Positions 16,728-25,769 of a stretch of DNA of 64,000 bases are shown one piece after another. Position numbers and translations under genes: made by a program. The DNA is from Methylophilus medardensis (GTDB lineage: Bacteria > Pseudomonadota > Gammaproteobacteria > Burkholderiales > Methylophilaceae). Numbering within the stretch: position 1 is the stretch's first letter; each line of letters begins with the position of its first letter. The notes below the pieces were generated by a model. That model saw only the letters and a program-made list of their open reading frames with translations. It had not been told where the DNA came from and did no database searches. The DNA lies in the NCBI RefSeq assembly GCF_006363915.1, contig NZ_CP040946.1; one strand, written 5' to 3'.

Positions 16728-19700
16728 ATGCCTCTGCAAACAATAAAACGCTGGCTGCTGACCTCTTTGATCGTTATTTTTGTCGTGCTGGCAGGCATTG
16801 TTGCGGTGATTCAGTTCTATGTGTTTCCCCATATTGACGATTATCGGGGCCGCATCGAGCAAGCGCTCAGCCAGTCACTCGAGCAGCAAGTCACCATTGC
16901 GCATATTGGTATTCGCTGGCGCGGTCTAGCCCCGCAAGTCACCCTCGGCAATGTCACCGTGTTTGATACGCAGCAACGTCCGGCACTCGCGCTGTCGCAA
17001 ATCACCACCAGACTGTCATGGAGCAGCTTAGTTTTGTTATCCCCTTCGCTGGTAAGCCTCAGCGTGGACGCCCCGACGCTGATGGTGCGGCGGACCAAAG
17101 ACGGCGAATTATTCTTGGCTGGCATGTCTATGTCCGGGCAAAGCAATCCTGCATTTGCCAACTGGTTGTTGGCACAACGCCGCATCAAGATTTCACATGC
17201 CACGGTCACTTGGCTGGACGAACAGCGCCAAGCCCCGCCATTACTGCTCAAGGATTTAAATATCGAAATCTTAACGCCGGTGTGGCAGCGCTTGCTAGAT
17301 CGCCACAGCATTCACATTGACAGCCTAGTGTCTACCGGTACGCAACAACGTATTACGCTGGAGTCCGTGTTGATTGGGGAAGATGTTGCCAAGCCGCATG
17401 CCTGGCATGGTGAAATCTCACTGCGTTTACCCGACACTGACCTCTCTGCTTGGGGGCCATGGCTGGACTTACCCGTCAAAGTCAATGCAGGCAAGGGCAA
17501 CCTGACCACGACTCTCGCCTTTGACAACCTGCAGATACAGCGCGTCGCGGCACAGGTACAGTTGAAAGATGTGTCGGTGACACCCGCCAACGAGACACAA
17601 AGCTACATTGCCAAAACCGCCAGCGGTGAACTGCGCTGGCAACGCGTTGACCAACGCTTCATGGTCACACTCAAACACTTTTCTGCCAACATCCAGCCTG
17701 GCCTCATCGTCGAGGATACCAATGGTGAATGGCAATGGGATGCCAAAGACCATGAAGGTGTGGTGACAGTAAAAAAATTCAATCTTGCACAAGGGGCACT
17801 GTTTGCACCTTGGCTCCCGCCCGCCTCCCCTGCTGCGCAGTATCTCGAAAACATGGCACCCGCCGGCAATGCCTCTCAAATCAAGGCACACTGGCACTAT
17901 CAACAAAAGCAATGGCGAGATTATGGCCTAGAAGCCGCGTTCAACCATCTGCATACCGCCCCCTACGCCAATTTGCCCGGGGTGGATAATTGGTCAGGAC
18001 AGCTATCTGTTCGCCCGAACGCAGGCAGTATTCAACTCGACACTAGCAAAGCCAGTATTACGCTGGCTGGATTGCTCCGCTGGCCGTTACCGATAGACCG
18101 TCTGCAAGGTGAGATCGAATGGCGCGATAACGGGCAAAAAACACTGATTAGCACACGAAACCTGCAGTTTAGTAATCCGCACCTCGCCTTGCGTACCAAC
18201 ATGGAGTATCAGTTAGGCGCGGCAGGCGGCGACACGATCCAACTTCAAAGTCAGATCGAACGCGGTGATGCAAAATTTGCGCCATTTTACTACCCGTTAT
18301 TACTGGGTGAAACGACCCTGCACTGGCTAGATAGCTCAATTCTGAGTGGTCAAGTGCGGCATGGTGAAATCATCGTTAAAGGTCGGGTTAACGGTTTTCC
18401 GTATGTGAACGAAGCGCATCAGGCAGACCCCGCACTAGGCCTGTTTAGAGTGACCGCACAAGTCGATCATGCCACCCTGGAATATGGCACCGACTGGCCG
18501 GTGATTCAAAACATTGACGCCTTGCTCAAATTTGAGGGTACCCGCATGGATATTGCGGTCAAAAATGGTAGCACGGTCGGTCAGCACATCACGCAGGCGC
18601 AGGTCGAAATCCCTAGGCTAGACGCAGACTGGCCGATGCTGAATATCAAAGCGGCGGTGACCGGCAATGTTGAGCAAGGCATTAAATTTGTGAATACGAG
18701 CCCAGTGCGGCAAGTGACCATGGGATTTACCGATTTGTTAAAAGGCAGTGGCAGCGCAGAACTCAAGCTGGGCTTGCAAGTGCCACTCAATGATGTCGAT
18801 GCCAGCCAGTTTCAGGGCGATTATGCGATTAAAAATGGGCACATCGCCGCCAATCCGCAAATTGCCATGCCAGAAATGAGTAACATCAATGGGCATTTGA
18901 AGTTCAACGAAAAAGGCCTGCAAGCCCAAGGCGTGCAATTGACGCTGTTTGACAATCCAGCCAACGTCAGCCTGTCGACGCGACCAGACAAGTCCGTAAT
19001 TATTCAAGGGAGTGGTCGCATCACGGATGCTGCACTCAAAAAACTGGACAATAACGCGCTCACCAGAGCCTTGCATGGCACCACCGACTGGAAAAGCAAC
19101 CTCTTGATTCAAGCGCCCAATATCCGGCTGGATATCCGTTCACAACTCATCGGCATGGCCATAGACCTGCCCGACCCTGCCAAGAAAAGCGTTGAGACGC
19201 CAGCTAATTTAACGATCCGTTTCCGCCAAGAGGCGAACCAACCAGACAAAGTTGCCATTCATTACAATGACTGGATGCATGCTAACTTTCTGCGCCCTGC
19301 CAATAGTGCAGCCACCTTCAACGCGGGTGAAATCGCACTCAATACGCCAGCTCGGTTACCGGTGGGGGATGGCATTAATTTACGGGCTGACTTTCAAAAA
19401 CTCAACCTCGATGATTGGCTGGCCTACCTGAACCAAGGCGGGAGCAATCCAACGTCTGACGCCTCCTCTGTGGCACTCAATCAAATTGAACTGACCGCTG
19501 GCACTTTGCATGTGTTTGACCGCAACCTGCATCAAATCAAAGTCAACATATCACCCTTCAATGAGCGCTTAAAATTAGCGATACAAAGCCAAGAGTTGGC
19601 GGGCGAGGCCGACTGGCTCTCAGGCAAACCCAGCAAATTAGTCGCAAAATTGAACTACCTGCGCATCCCACGCAGCATGGATACCGACAACAGCCCTAGT

Positions 19701-20573
19701 CCGGCTGAAGTGCGCCGTCTCGACATGACCTACCCCGAGCTAGAAATCACGGCGCAAGACTTTCAGTTTGGCGATAAACAATTGGGCAGTCTTGATTTGA
19801 AAGCTTACAACAGCGGGGAAAGCTGGGTGATCCAGCGCATGAACATCAGCAACAGTGATAGTCAGCTCACGGCCGATGGCACTTGGCGTAACTCGGTACG
19901 CAGTCCGCAAACCATGCTGAAATTCAACTTAAATTCGAGCAACCTTGGCAAAACATTGCAGCGTTTTCAACCTGGGGGTGAAATGGTCAAAGGCGGCACT
20001 GGCACGATGAATGGTCAGCTGGGCTGGCCAGGTAGTCCACATGAGTTTGCGGTTGAACGGCTAGATGGCAACTTTACAATGCAGTTAGAAAAAGGTCAGA
20101 TTCTAAAAGTACAACCCGGTGTCGGCCGCCTCTTGGGCTTACTCAGCCTGCAAAGCCTGCCGCGGCGCTTAACATTGGATTTCCGCGACCTGTTTAGTGA
20201 GGGCTTTGCTTTTGACAAAATCACCTCCACGGCCAATATCAAGGATGGAATTTTAAGAAGCGATGACCTGTTCATGACCGGCCCAGCAGCAGAAGCCAAA
20301 ATCAAGGGTGAGACTAACTTAAAGGCAGAAACACAGCGCCTGCGCGTCAAAGTGGTGCCGCACATCAGTGACTCAGTGTCGCTTGCGGCGCTGGCTGGCG
20401 GCCCTATTGTGGGGGTAGCCGCATTTGTGGCGCAAAAATTACTCAAGGATCCACTGAACAAAATCAGTGCCAGTGAGTATATGATTACGGGCACTTGGGA
20501 TAATCCACTGGAGGGCGAAGTGGATAAAAAAGTGGCGCCGTCTGCGCCGACACCGGCGAAAATATTACATTAA
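16728..20573 (+). CDS. yhdP: YhdP-family AsmA-like inter-membrane protein
   Basis: This 1281-residue protein has one N-terminal membrane anchor (about 8-32) and a long beta-rich periplasmic region. It fits the YhdP/AsmA-like family, which in Enterobacteria helps move phospholipids from the inner to the outer membrane. Supporting traits are the N-terminal DDYRGRIEQALSQSLEQQVTI, repetitive beta-strand patterning throughout, and the C-terminal block DFRDLFSEGFAFDKI and ITGTWDNPLEGEV. Length is close to that of E. coli YhdP. The order yhdP, nitrilase, tldD is widely conserved in proteobacteria, and the three are probably co-transcribed. No strong ribosome-binding site precedes the ATG at 16728, so the exact start is uncertain by a few codons. 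Confidence 0.9.
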   Translation: MPLQTIKRWLLTSLIVIFVVLAGIVAVIQFYVFPHIDDYRGRIEQALSQSLEQQVTIAHIGIRWRGLAPQVTLGNVTVFDTQQRPALALSQITTRLSWSSLVLLSPSLVSLSVDAPTLMVRRTKDGELFLAGMSMSGQSNPAFANWLLAQRRIKISHATVTWLDEQRQAPPLLLKDLNIEILTPVWQRLLDRHSIHIDSLVSTGTQQRITLESVLIGEDVAKPHAWHGEISLRLPDTDLSAWGPWLDLPVKVNAGKGNLTTTLAFDNLQIQRVAAQVQLKDVSVTPANETQSYIAKTASGELRWQRVDQRFMVTLKHFSANIQPGLIVEDTNGEWQWDAKDHEGVVTVKKFNLAQGALFAPWLPPASPAAQYLENMAPAGNASQIKAHWHYQQKQWRDYGLEAAFNHLHTAPYANLPGVDNWSGQLSVRPNAGSIQLDTSKASITLAGLLRWPLPIDRLQGEIEWRDNGQKTLISTRNLQFSNPHLALRTNMEYQLGAAGGDTIQLQSQIERGDAKFAPFYYPLLLGETTLHWLDSSILSGQVRHGEIIVKGRVNGFPYVNEAHQADPALGLFRVTAQVDHATLEYGTDWPVIQNIDALLKFEGTRMDIAVKNGSTVGQHITQAQVEIPRLDADWPMLNIKAAVTGNVEQGIKFVNTSPVRQVTMGFTDLLKGSGSAELKLGLQVPLNDVDASQFQGDYAIKNGHIAANPQIAMPEMSNINGHLKFNEKGLQAQGVQLTLFDNPANVSLSTRPDKSVIIQGSGRITDAALKKLDNNALTRALHGTTDWKSNLLIQAPNIRLDIRSQLIGMAIDLPDPAKKSVETPANLTIRFRQEANQPDKVAIHYNDWMHANFLRPANSAATFNAGEIALNTPARLPVGDGINLRADFQKLNLDDWLAYLNQGGSNPTSDASSVALNQIELTAGTLHVFDRNLHQIKVNISPFNERLKLAIQSQELAGEADWLSGKPSKLVAKLNYLRIPRSMDTDNSPSPAEVRRLDMTYPELEITAQDFQFGDKQLGSLDLKAYNSGESWVIQRMNISNSDSQLTADGTWRNSVRSPQTMLKFNLNSSNLGKTLQRFQPGGEMVKGGTGTMNGQLGWPGSPHEFAVERLDGNFTMQLEKGQILKVQPGVGRLLGLLSLQSLPRRLTLDFRDLFSEGFAFDKITSTANIKDGILRSDDLFMTGPAAEAKIKGETNLKAETQRLRVKVVPHISDSVSLAALAGGPIVGVAAFVAQKLLKDPLNKISASEYMITGTWDNPLEGEVDKKVAPSAPTPAKILH

Positions 20574-20605
20574 CGTCAACATGATTTTTTAACGGAAGAT
20601 TGACC

Positions 20606-21463
20606 ATGGCAGAGAAAAAAACTAAAAAATTAAAATCAGCCGCCAGTGATGACATCGTCAAAGTGGCGGCGATTCAGATGGCCTCCAGCCCGAGCGTGGC
20701 CGCCAATCTGGTTGAAGCCAAGCGGCTGATTGAAATGGCCGCCAAAGCGGGTGCAAAACTGGTGGTGTTGCCTGAATATTTTTGCATCATGGGACTCAAG
20801 GATTTTGACAAAGTCACTATCCGTGAAAAACCCAATGATGGACCGATTCAACATTTTTTAAGCAAAACGGCCAAGGCTTATAAAATATGGATTGTGGCCG
20901 GTAGCGTGCCGCTCGAGAGCAATTACGCGAACAAAGTGCGTAACAGTTGCTTGGTGTATAACGACAAAGGTGAGCAAGTCGCCCGCTATGACAAAATTCA
21001 TTTGTTCGGTCTGGATATGGGCACCGAGCATTATCATGAAGAGAATACGATCGAGCCCGGTGATACCGTGGTCACGGTGGATACGCCGTTTGGCCGGATT
21101 GGTTTGTCTATTTGTTATGATCTCCGCTTTCCAGAACTATTCCGCGCCATGGGCGAAGTAGATATGATTGTGGTGCCTTCCGCCTTTACCGAAACTACGG
21201 GCAAAGCGCATTGGGAAACGCTGGTGCGTGCGCGTGCGGTTGAAAATCTGAGTTACGTGATTGCATCCGCACAAGGCGGTTATCACTTATCTGGTCGCGA
21301 AACCCATGGTAACAGTATGATTGTGGATCCTTGGGGCGTGGTGCTCGATCGCTTACCGCGAGGTTCAGGCATTGTGGTGGCCAACGTCAACCGCAACTAC
21401 ATTAAAAATTTACGCCAGAGCCTACCGGCACTCAAACACAAAACCATTAAGGCAATTTCATGA
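20606..21463 (+). CDS. Carbon-nitrogen hydrolase, Nit/omega-amidase type
   Basis: This 285-residue cytosolic enzyme belongs to the nitrilase superfamily. The catalytic triad is visible: Glu at about 57 (VVLPEYF), Lys at about 130 (YDKIHLF) and Cys at about 170 (SICYDLRFPE). The DLRFPELFR context fits the Nit1/omega-amidase group, which repairs deaminated glutathione or hydrolyses alpha-keto acid amides. A lysine-rich leader of about 15 residues precedes the domain. The ATG at 20606 is chosen because CGGAAG lies 8 nt upstream. A TTG two codons earlier is less likely. It lies between yhdP and tldD, its usual place. Exact substrate is not determined. Confidence 0.92.
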   Translation: MAEKKTKKLKSAASDDIVKVAAIQMASSPSVAANLVEAKRLIEMAAKAGAKLVVLPEYFCIMGLKDFDKVTIREKPNDGPIQHFLSKTAKAYKIWIVAGSVPLESNYANKVRNSCLVYNDKGEQVARYDKIHLFGLDMGTEHYHEENTIEPGDTVVTVDTPFGRIGLSICYDLRFPELFRAMGEVDMIVVPSAFTETTGKAHWETLVRARAVENLSYVIASAQGGYHLSGRETHGNSMIVDPWGVVLDRLPRGSGIVVANVNRNYIKNLRQSLPALKHKTIKAIS

Positions 21464-21539
21464 AAAATCAGTGAGACCTCCGGGCACTCTTGCACTGAAA
21501 TTGACTCCAACCCGTATGTTTTAATTAAGTTGAATCGCT

Positions 21540-22979
21540 ATGCAAACGCTACTGACTACTGCCAATGACTTACTGCTACGCCCCTCTGGGCTAGATCAGG
21601 CTGCTTTAAGCAGCGTGCTGTCTGGCATGATGACCCACAATATTGATTACGCCGACTTGTATTTTCAGTACAGTCGCAGTGAATCTTGGGGGCTAGAAGA
21701 AGGCCAGGTCAAATCGGGGAGTTTTAATATCGATCAAGGCGTGGGAGTGCGTGCTGTGAGTGGCGAAAAAACCGCCTTTGCCTACTCTGATGATATTCAT
21801 CTAGACGCCTTACAACAAGCCGCACATGCGACACGCGCCATCGCAAGCCTGGGTCAAGAGAAAATTGGTCACAGCATCCTCACGCGCAGCCACAACCCGC
21901 TATATTTGCCGCAAGACCCAATCGCTAGTCTCAGTGCAGATGCTAAAGTGCGTTTATTAGAAAAACTTGAACGTTTTGCCAAGGCGCAAGACCCGCGCAT
22001 TACACAAGTGATGGCCTCCATCGCAGCAGAGTACGAAGTGGTGCTGGTGGCGCGCAGCGACGGCATCATGGCTGGCGATGTCAGACCATTGGTGCGTTTA
22101 TCGTTGCAGGTGATTGCAGAGCACAATGGGCGCCGCGAGCAAGGCTCTAGCGGCGGCGGTGGCCGTTTCGATTATAGTTACTTTACCGATGATGTCTTGC
22201 AAGATTACGCCCAAAAAGCGGCCCATCAGGCGTTGGTCAATTTGGATGCTCGTCCTGCACCCGCGGGCAGCATGACAGTGGTACTCGGCAATGGCTGGCC
22301 AGGCATTTTATTGCATGAGGCTATTGGTCATGGCTTGGAGGGTGACTTCAACCGCAAAGGCAGTAGCGCCTTTAGCAATATGATCGGCCAACAAGTCGCG
22401 GCCAAAGGCATCACCATTGTCGATGATGGCACGATGCAGGACCGCCGTGGCTCGCTGACCATGGACGATGAGGGAAATGCGCCACAAAATACGGTGCTGA
22501 TCGAAGACGGTATTCTGCGTGGCTATATCCAAGATACCCTTAACGCACGCCTGATGGGTATGGGCCTCACAGGTAATGCACGCCGTGAAAGTTACGCGCA
22601 CATCCCAATGCCACGCATGACCAATACCTACATGCTTAACGGCGACAAAGATCCGCAGGAGATCATCAAGTCGGTTAAAAAAGGCCTATATGCTGCCAAC
22701 TTTGGCGGTGGTCAGGTCGACATTACCAGTGGTAAATTCGTGTTTAGCGCCGCCGAGGCCTACATGATCGAGGATGGCAAAATTACTTACCCCGTCAAAG
22801 GAGCCACCCTCATAGGCAACGGCCCCGATGTACTCACCAAAGTCAGCATGATAGGCAATGATATGGCGCTGGATAGTGGTGTGGGCACTTGCGGCAAAGA
22901 GGGGCAAAGCGTCCCAGTGGGCGTGGGCCAGCCCACCTTGAAAATTGATGGCTTGACGGTGGGCGGCACATCAGCCTAA
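21540..22979 (+). CDS. tldD: TldD metalloprotease
   Basis: This 479-residue protein is TldD. TldD and its partner TldE/PmbA form a heterodimeric zinc protease that trims unstructured peptides (for example microcin precursors and the CcdA antitoxin). The HExxxH zinc motif appears as HEAIGH at about residue 258, in the expected LLHEAIGHGLEGDF context. The N-terminal domain carries SWGLEEGQVKSGSFNIDQGVGVRAV. The C terminus includes DSGVGTCGKEGQSVPVGVGQP, which supplies the conserved zinc-binding cysteine region. PmbA is not in this window. A strong bidirectional terminator follows at 23004-23033. Confidence 0.96.
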   Translation: MQTLLTTANDLLLRPSGLDQAALSSVLSGMMTHNIDYADLYFQYSRSESWGLEEGQVKSGSFNIDQGVGVRAVSGEKTAFAYSDDIHLDALQQAAHATRAIASLGQEKIGHSILTRSHNPLYLPQDPIASLSADAKVRLLEKLERFAKAQDPRITQVMASIAAEYEVVLVARSDGIMAGDVRPLVRLSLQVIAEHNGRREQGSSGGGGRFDYSYFTDDVLQDYAQKAAHQALVNLDARPAPAGSMTVVLGNGWPGILLHEAIGHGLEGDFNRKGSSAFSNMIGQQVAAKGITIVDDGTMQDRRGSLTMDDEGNAPQNTVLIEDGILRGYIQDTLNARLMGMGLTGNARRESYAHIPMPRMTNTYMLNGDKDPQEIIKSVKKGLYAANFGGGQVDITSGKFVFSAAEAYMIEDGKITYPVKGATLIGNGPDVLTKVSMIGNDMALDSGVGTCGKEGQSVPVGVGQPTLKIDGLTVGGTSA

Positions 22980-23003
22980 GGCGCTGCATCAAAGGGCTCA
23001 AAC

Positions 23004-23033
23004 AAAAAAGGCTGCCGTTGGCAGCCTTTTTTT
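23004..23033. terminator. Bidirectional terminator between tldD and PEP-CTERM gene
   Basis: A 7-bp GC-rich stem (23010-23016 with 23020-23026, loop GTT) is flanked by an A-run on the left and a T-run on the right. It can end both tldD and the convergent gene at 23045-23638. Confidence 0.93.
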
Positions 23034-23044
23034 AGTCTGATGGC

Positions 23045-23638
23045 TTATTTTTGACGGCGTAAACCGAACATTCCCATCAGCAACAAACCGAAGCCAAGCA
23101 ACCCTGCCGCTGAAGGCTCTGGCACCGTCGCGACGGATGAAACGACTTGAATCACACCGTACTTTGGTCCTTCAAATGGGTCGATATTTGCCAGGTCATT
23201 CCAGTTACCAAAACGTGTACCACCTGCAAAATTTAAGTAGGTGTGTACATAATTTTCAGCATCTGCATTGTAGCTGTTAGAGTTGTTTGGCTCACCTGGT
23301 GACCACTGTGTATAGCTAGAAGTGGATCCATCGGCCCAAGTAAACTGACTTGGATTATTTGGATTGCGTGAGTAACCGATCCAAAATGAATGGGTGAGAC
23401 CCCACTGATTGAATGCCTGCGTCGTCAACCAAGTATTTTCTGCGGCATTATCAATGGTTAACAAGTGCCCGCCCAGTGTTTGTGCAAACGCCTCACTGTT
23501 GGTCCAGGTATCGGCTGACAGCAACTGATAAGTGCTGCCGTTGTAGGTGTCTGTGGCGATCACTGAAACTGCCGCTTGGGCGTTTAATGAGATGGCTGCC
23601 AGCACCGAGATGGTTAATAAATTTAGACTGTATCGCAT
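23045..23638 (-). CDS. Exported C-type-lectin-like protein with PEP-CTERM sorting signal
   Basis: This 197-residue protein has an N-terminal signal peptide (about 1-23). A C-type lectin-like domain follows at about 30-165, with the landmarks NTWLTTQAFNQWG, SFWIGYSR, EPN (in SPGEPNNS) and WND. A C-terminal PEP-CTERM signal (VPEPSAAGLLGFGLLLMGMF followed by LRRQK) marks it for exosortase/EpsH-type processing, seen in exopolysaccharide-forming bacteria. The translated protein contains no cysteine at all, so the disulfides usual in animal lectins are absent. EPN plus WND suggests calcium-dependent sugar binding, by analogy. No exosortase gene is in the window. It is a single-gene unit. Confidence 0.85.
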   Translation of the reverse strand: MRYSLNLLTISVLAAISLNAQAAVSVIATDTYNGSTYQLLSADTWTNSEAFAQTLGGHLLTIDNAAENTWLTTQAFNQWGLTHSFWIGYSRNPNNPSQFTWADGSTSSYTQWSPGEPNNSNSYNADAENYVHTYLNFAGGTRFGNWNDLANIDPFEGPKYGVIQVVSSVATVPEPSAAGLLGFGLLLMGMFGLRRQK

Positions 23639-23840
23639 GTATTTCCCCTATTGATATTTTTGATTGTCATAAAACTCGCATTCACGCGTTTGTTGCGCGG
23701 GTTTGCTCACTTAACCTCAACGCATACTGCAAACTTCGCAGTACATTGACACTTTAAAATAACAACAGAAAACAGAACAATAGCTCGACAGGGCTAATGA
23801 TTGCCGCACAAACCATTATCATAATTTAACAAATAATTTT

Positions 23841-25028
23841 TTAGGGATGTGTGCGAACAATAGCGACATGGTCACGCCTAGTCGCAGCAAACCATACGAT
23901 GTAAGCGTAACAGACGATGGGCAGAATAAAGGCATGATGCAGGTCGAACCTGTCAGCAATGAGCCCAGTCAGTAAGGGGATCACTGCGCCACCCACAATC
24001 GCGGTCGCTAATAACCCTGAACCGCGCTTTTCTTGACCAGATGCCAGCCCCTTGATCGCAAGGGTGAAGATGGTTGGAAACATAATCGAATTGCACAACC
24101 CCACCGCCAGCATGCTAAATACCGCCAGCATGCCGGAGGCATTCATCGAGATCGCAATGAATATAATCGCAATCGTTGCATGGGCGGCCAGCACGCGCGC
24201 AGGCGAAAATGTGTTTAAGCTAAAGATGCCAACGAAACGTCCGACCATCGCGGCGCCCCAATATAAGGCGACGAAAGACGCGGCTTTCGCTTCTGGCATC
24301 TGTGTCAGCTCTTTAATGTAGTTGACCAAAAAGCTGCCAATGGCGACTTCGGCGCCCACATAACAAAAAATGCCGATCATCCCGAGTAAAAGCCCACGTT
24401 GCTGGAGCACCTGACGCCAAGGCTTGTCATGATGGTCCGGCTGTTCTAGCCCCGACAACTGAATGCGTGACAAAACAAATGCAATCACGATCAGCACCGC
24501 AGCGATGCCTAAATACGGATAGACCACCCCTTCTGCCTGATTCACATTCACCAGCGCAGAAAGAATAAAATAAGCCCCAAAAAAAGGTGCAATAAAAGTA
24601 CCCAGAGAGTTAAATGCTTGCGCCATGGTCAAGCGTGATGAGGCCGTGGCAGGCGGTCCAATGACGGAGACACAAGGATTAGCCGCCACCTGCAATAGGA
24701 CGATGCCAGAAGCCAACACAAATAAAGCAGCCAAAAATAAGGCATACATATGCAACGCAACTGCCGGGTAAAACAACAGGCAGCCCACTGCCGCCAGCGA
24801 AAAACCGATCACCATCCCCGTTTGATAACCCACTTTTTCAATCAACTGACTAAACGGAATCGAAGTCAGCCCGTAGGCGGCGAAAAAACAAAACTGCACC
24901 AATGCCGCCTGGCTATAACTTAGTGAAAAGACGGCTTTCAAATAAGGCACCAAAATATCGTTTAAACAGGTGATCAATCCCATCATAAAAAACAGGATGG
25001 TGAGGGATGTCATGGCTTTTTTATACAT
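23841..25028 (-). CDS. FucP-like sugar MFS transporter
   Basis: This 395-residue membrane protein has about 12 predicted helices and the features of the FucP/GluP sugar-proton symporters of the major facilitator superfamily. These include MGLITCLNDILVPYLKAVFSLSYSQAALVQFCFFAAYG at the start, a central LVNYIKELTQMPEA loop, and GLCNSIMFPTIFTLAIKGL. It would import a hexose or fucose with protons. The ATG at 25028 follows GAAAG and is preferred over a TTG four codons upstream. No sugar catabolic genes flank it, so the substrate is unknown; for a restricted methylotroph a sugar carrier is somewhat unexpected. Confidence 0.88.
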   Translation of the reverse strand: MYKKAMTSLTILFFMMGLITCLNDILVPYLKAVFSLSYSQAALVQFCFFAAYGLTSIPFSQLIEKVGYQTGMVIGFSLAAVGCLLFYPAVALHMYALFLAALFVLASGIVLLQVAANPCVSVIGPPATASSRLTMAQAFNSLGTFIAPFFGAYFILSALVNVNQAEGVVYPYLGIAAVLIVIAFVLSRIQLSGLEQPDHHDKPWRQVLQQRGLLLGMIGIFCYVGAEVAIGSFLVNYIKELTQMPEAKAASFVALYWGAAMVGRFVGIFSLNTFSPARVLAAHATIAIIFIAISMNASGMLAVFSMLAVGLCNSIMFPTIFTLAIKGLASGQEKRGSGLLATAIVGGAVIPLLTGLIADRFDLHHAFILPIVCYAYIVWFAATRRDHVAIVRTHP

Positions 25029-25289
25029 ACAGTCTTTCAAATAGCATCAGGCAGCCACTACAGCATAAATGGGGCCGCTTTGGAAGTTGCTTTTCACTGA
25101 ATGCGCCCTTTCTGCTTATATTCGCCTTCGGGATCAAGCGCAAACACAACAATTACATATTTAAATCATATGCAAAGCAACGCTTGTGCAATGAGCGCCT
25201 TGACGATGCATGCCCAGCCCTTTTACTATTTCCATACCGCGACCAAAAGTCGACGCTCGTTCATTTCACTCTAACCCATGGAGAACAGT

Positions 25290-25568
25290 ATGGCAGCAAG
25301 CAAACCCTCAGACGCATCCGCAAAAAAAGTCTCCCCCGCTAAAAAACCGGCCACAAAAACGACCAGCGCAACCTCGGCAAAACCCGTCGCTACGCGCAAA
25401 AAAACTGTCAAACCCACCATCCAATCGACAGTCATTACGAGCAGTGACCGTTTTAAAATGATTGAAGTGGCCGCTTATTACATTGCCGAGAAAAGTGGAT
25501 TTGGCCATGATCATTTGCATTATTGGTTGCAAGCCGAACAAGAGATTGACGCTAAACTAAATGCCTAA
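25290..25568 (+). CDS. DUF2934-domain small protein with Lys/Ala-rich N terminus
   Basis: This 92-residue protein has a basic, low-complexity N-terminal half of lysine, alanine, serine and threonine (SAKKVSPAKKPATKTTSA), resembling histone-H1-like tails. A C-terminal DUF2934 motif follows: MIEVAAYYIAEKSGFGHDH and YWLQAEQEIDAKL. DUF2934 proteins are of unknown function. The tail suggests nucleic-acid or polyanion binding. GGAGAAC precedes the ATG at 25290, so this start is preferred over one four codons upstream. A strong terminator follows at 25611-25643, making it a single-gene unit. Confidence 0.82.
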   Translation: MAASKPSDASAKKVSPAKKPATKTTSATSAKPVATRKKTVKPTIQSTVITSSDRFKMIEVAAYYIAEKSGFGHDHLHYWLQAEQEIDAKLNA

Positions 25569-25610
25569 CGGCACACTCGACCAGCAGCACGACGTTTCAC
25601 TTTAAACAGC

Positions 25611-25643
25611 AAAGCATCAATATCCCCCGGATATTGATGCTTT
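25611..25643 (+). terminator. Terminator of DUF2934 gene
   Basis: The arms at 25611-25625 and 25629-25643 pair perfectly over 15 bp with a 3-nt loop, and the 3' arm ends in TTT followed by GTTATG. It is a strong hairpin with a short T-run, located 43 nt after the stop. Confidence 0.85.
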
Positions 25644-25737
25644 GTTATGCCTGTGGGTAAAACCCTCAACCCACTCAATCTTCACCTTTGCGTACGCATA
25701 GGGCCAACAATTGCGGAATGAATCTTTAAGGCATACA

Positions 25738-25764
25738 CTCCTGTTAACTTAACTTAACAGGAGG
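25738..25764 (+). promoter_or_regulatory. Hairpin sequestering the Shine-Dalgarno of the 541-aa gene
   Basis: The arms CTCCTGTTAA (25738-25747) and TTAACAGGAG (25754-25763) are a perfect 10-bp inverted repeat around a 6-nt loop. The right arm contains five of the six bases of the perfect Shine-Dalgarno AGGAGG (25759-25764), and the ATG is at 25770. Folding of the message would hide the ribosome-binding site behind a built-in anti-SD sequence. This geometry is typical of RNA thermometers and of the 'off' state of translational switches. The same symmetry could alternatively be a DNA operator. Confidence 0.75.
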
Positions 25765-25769
25765 TGGAT

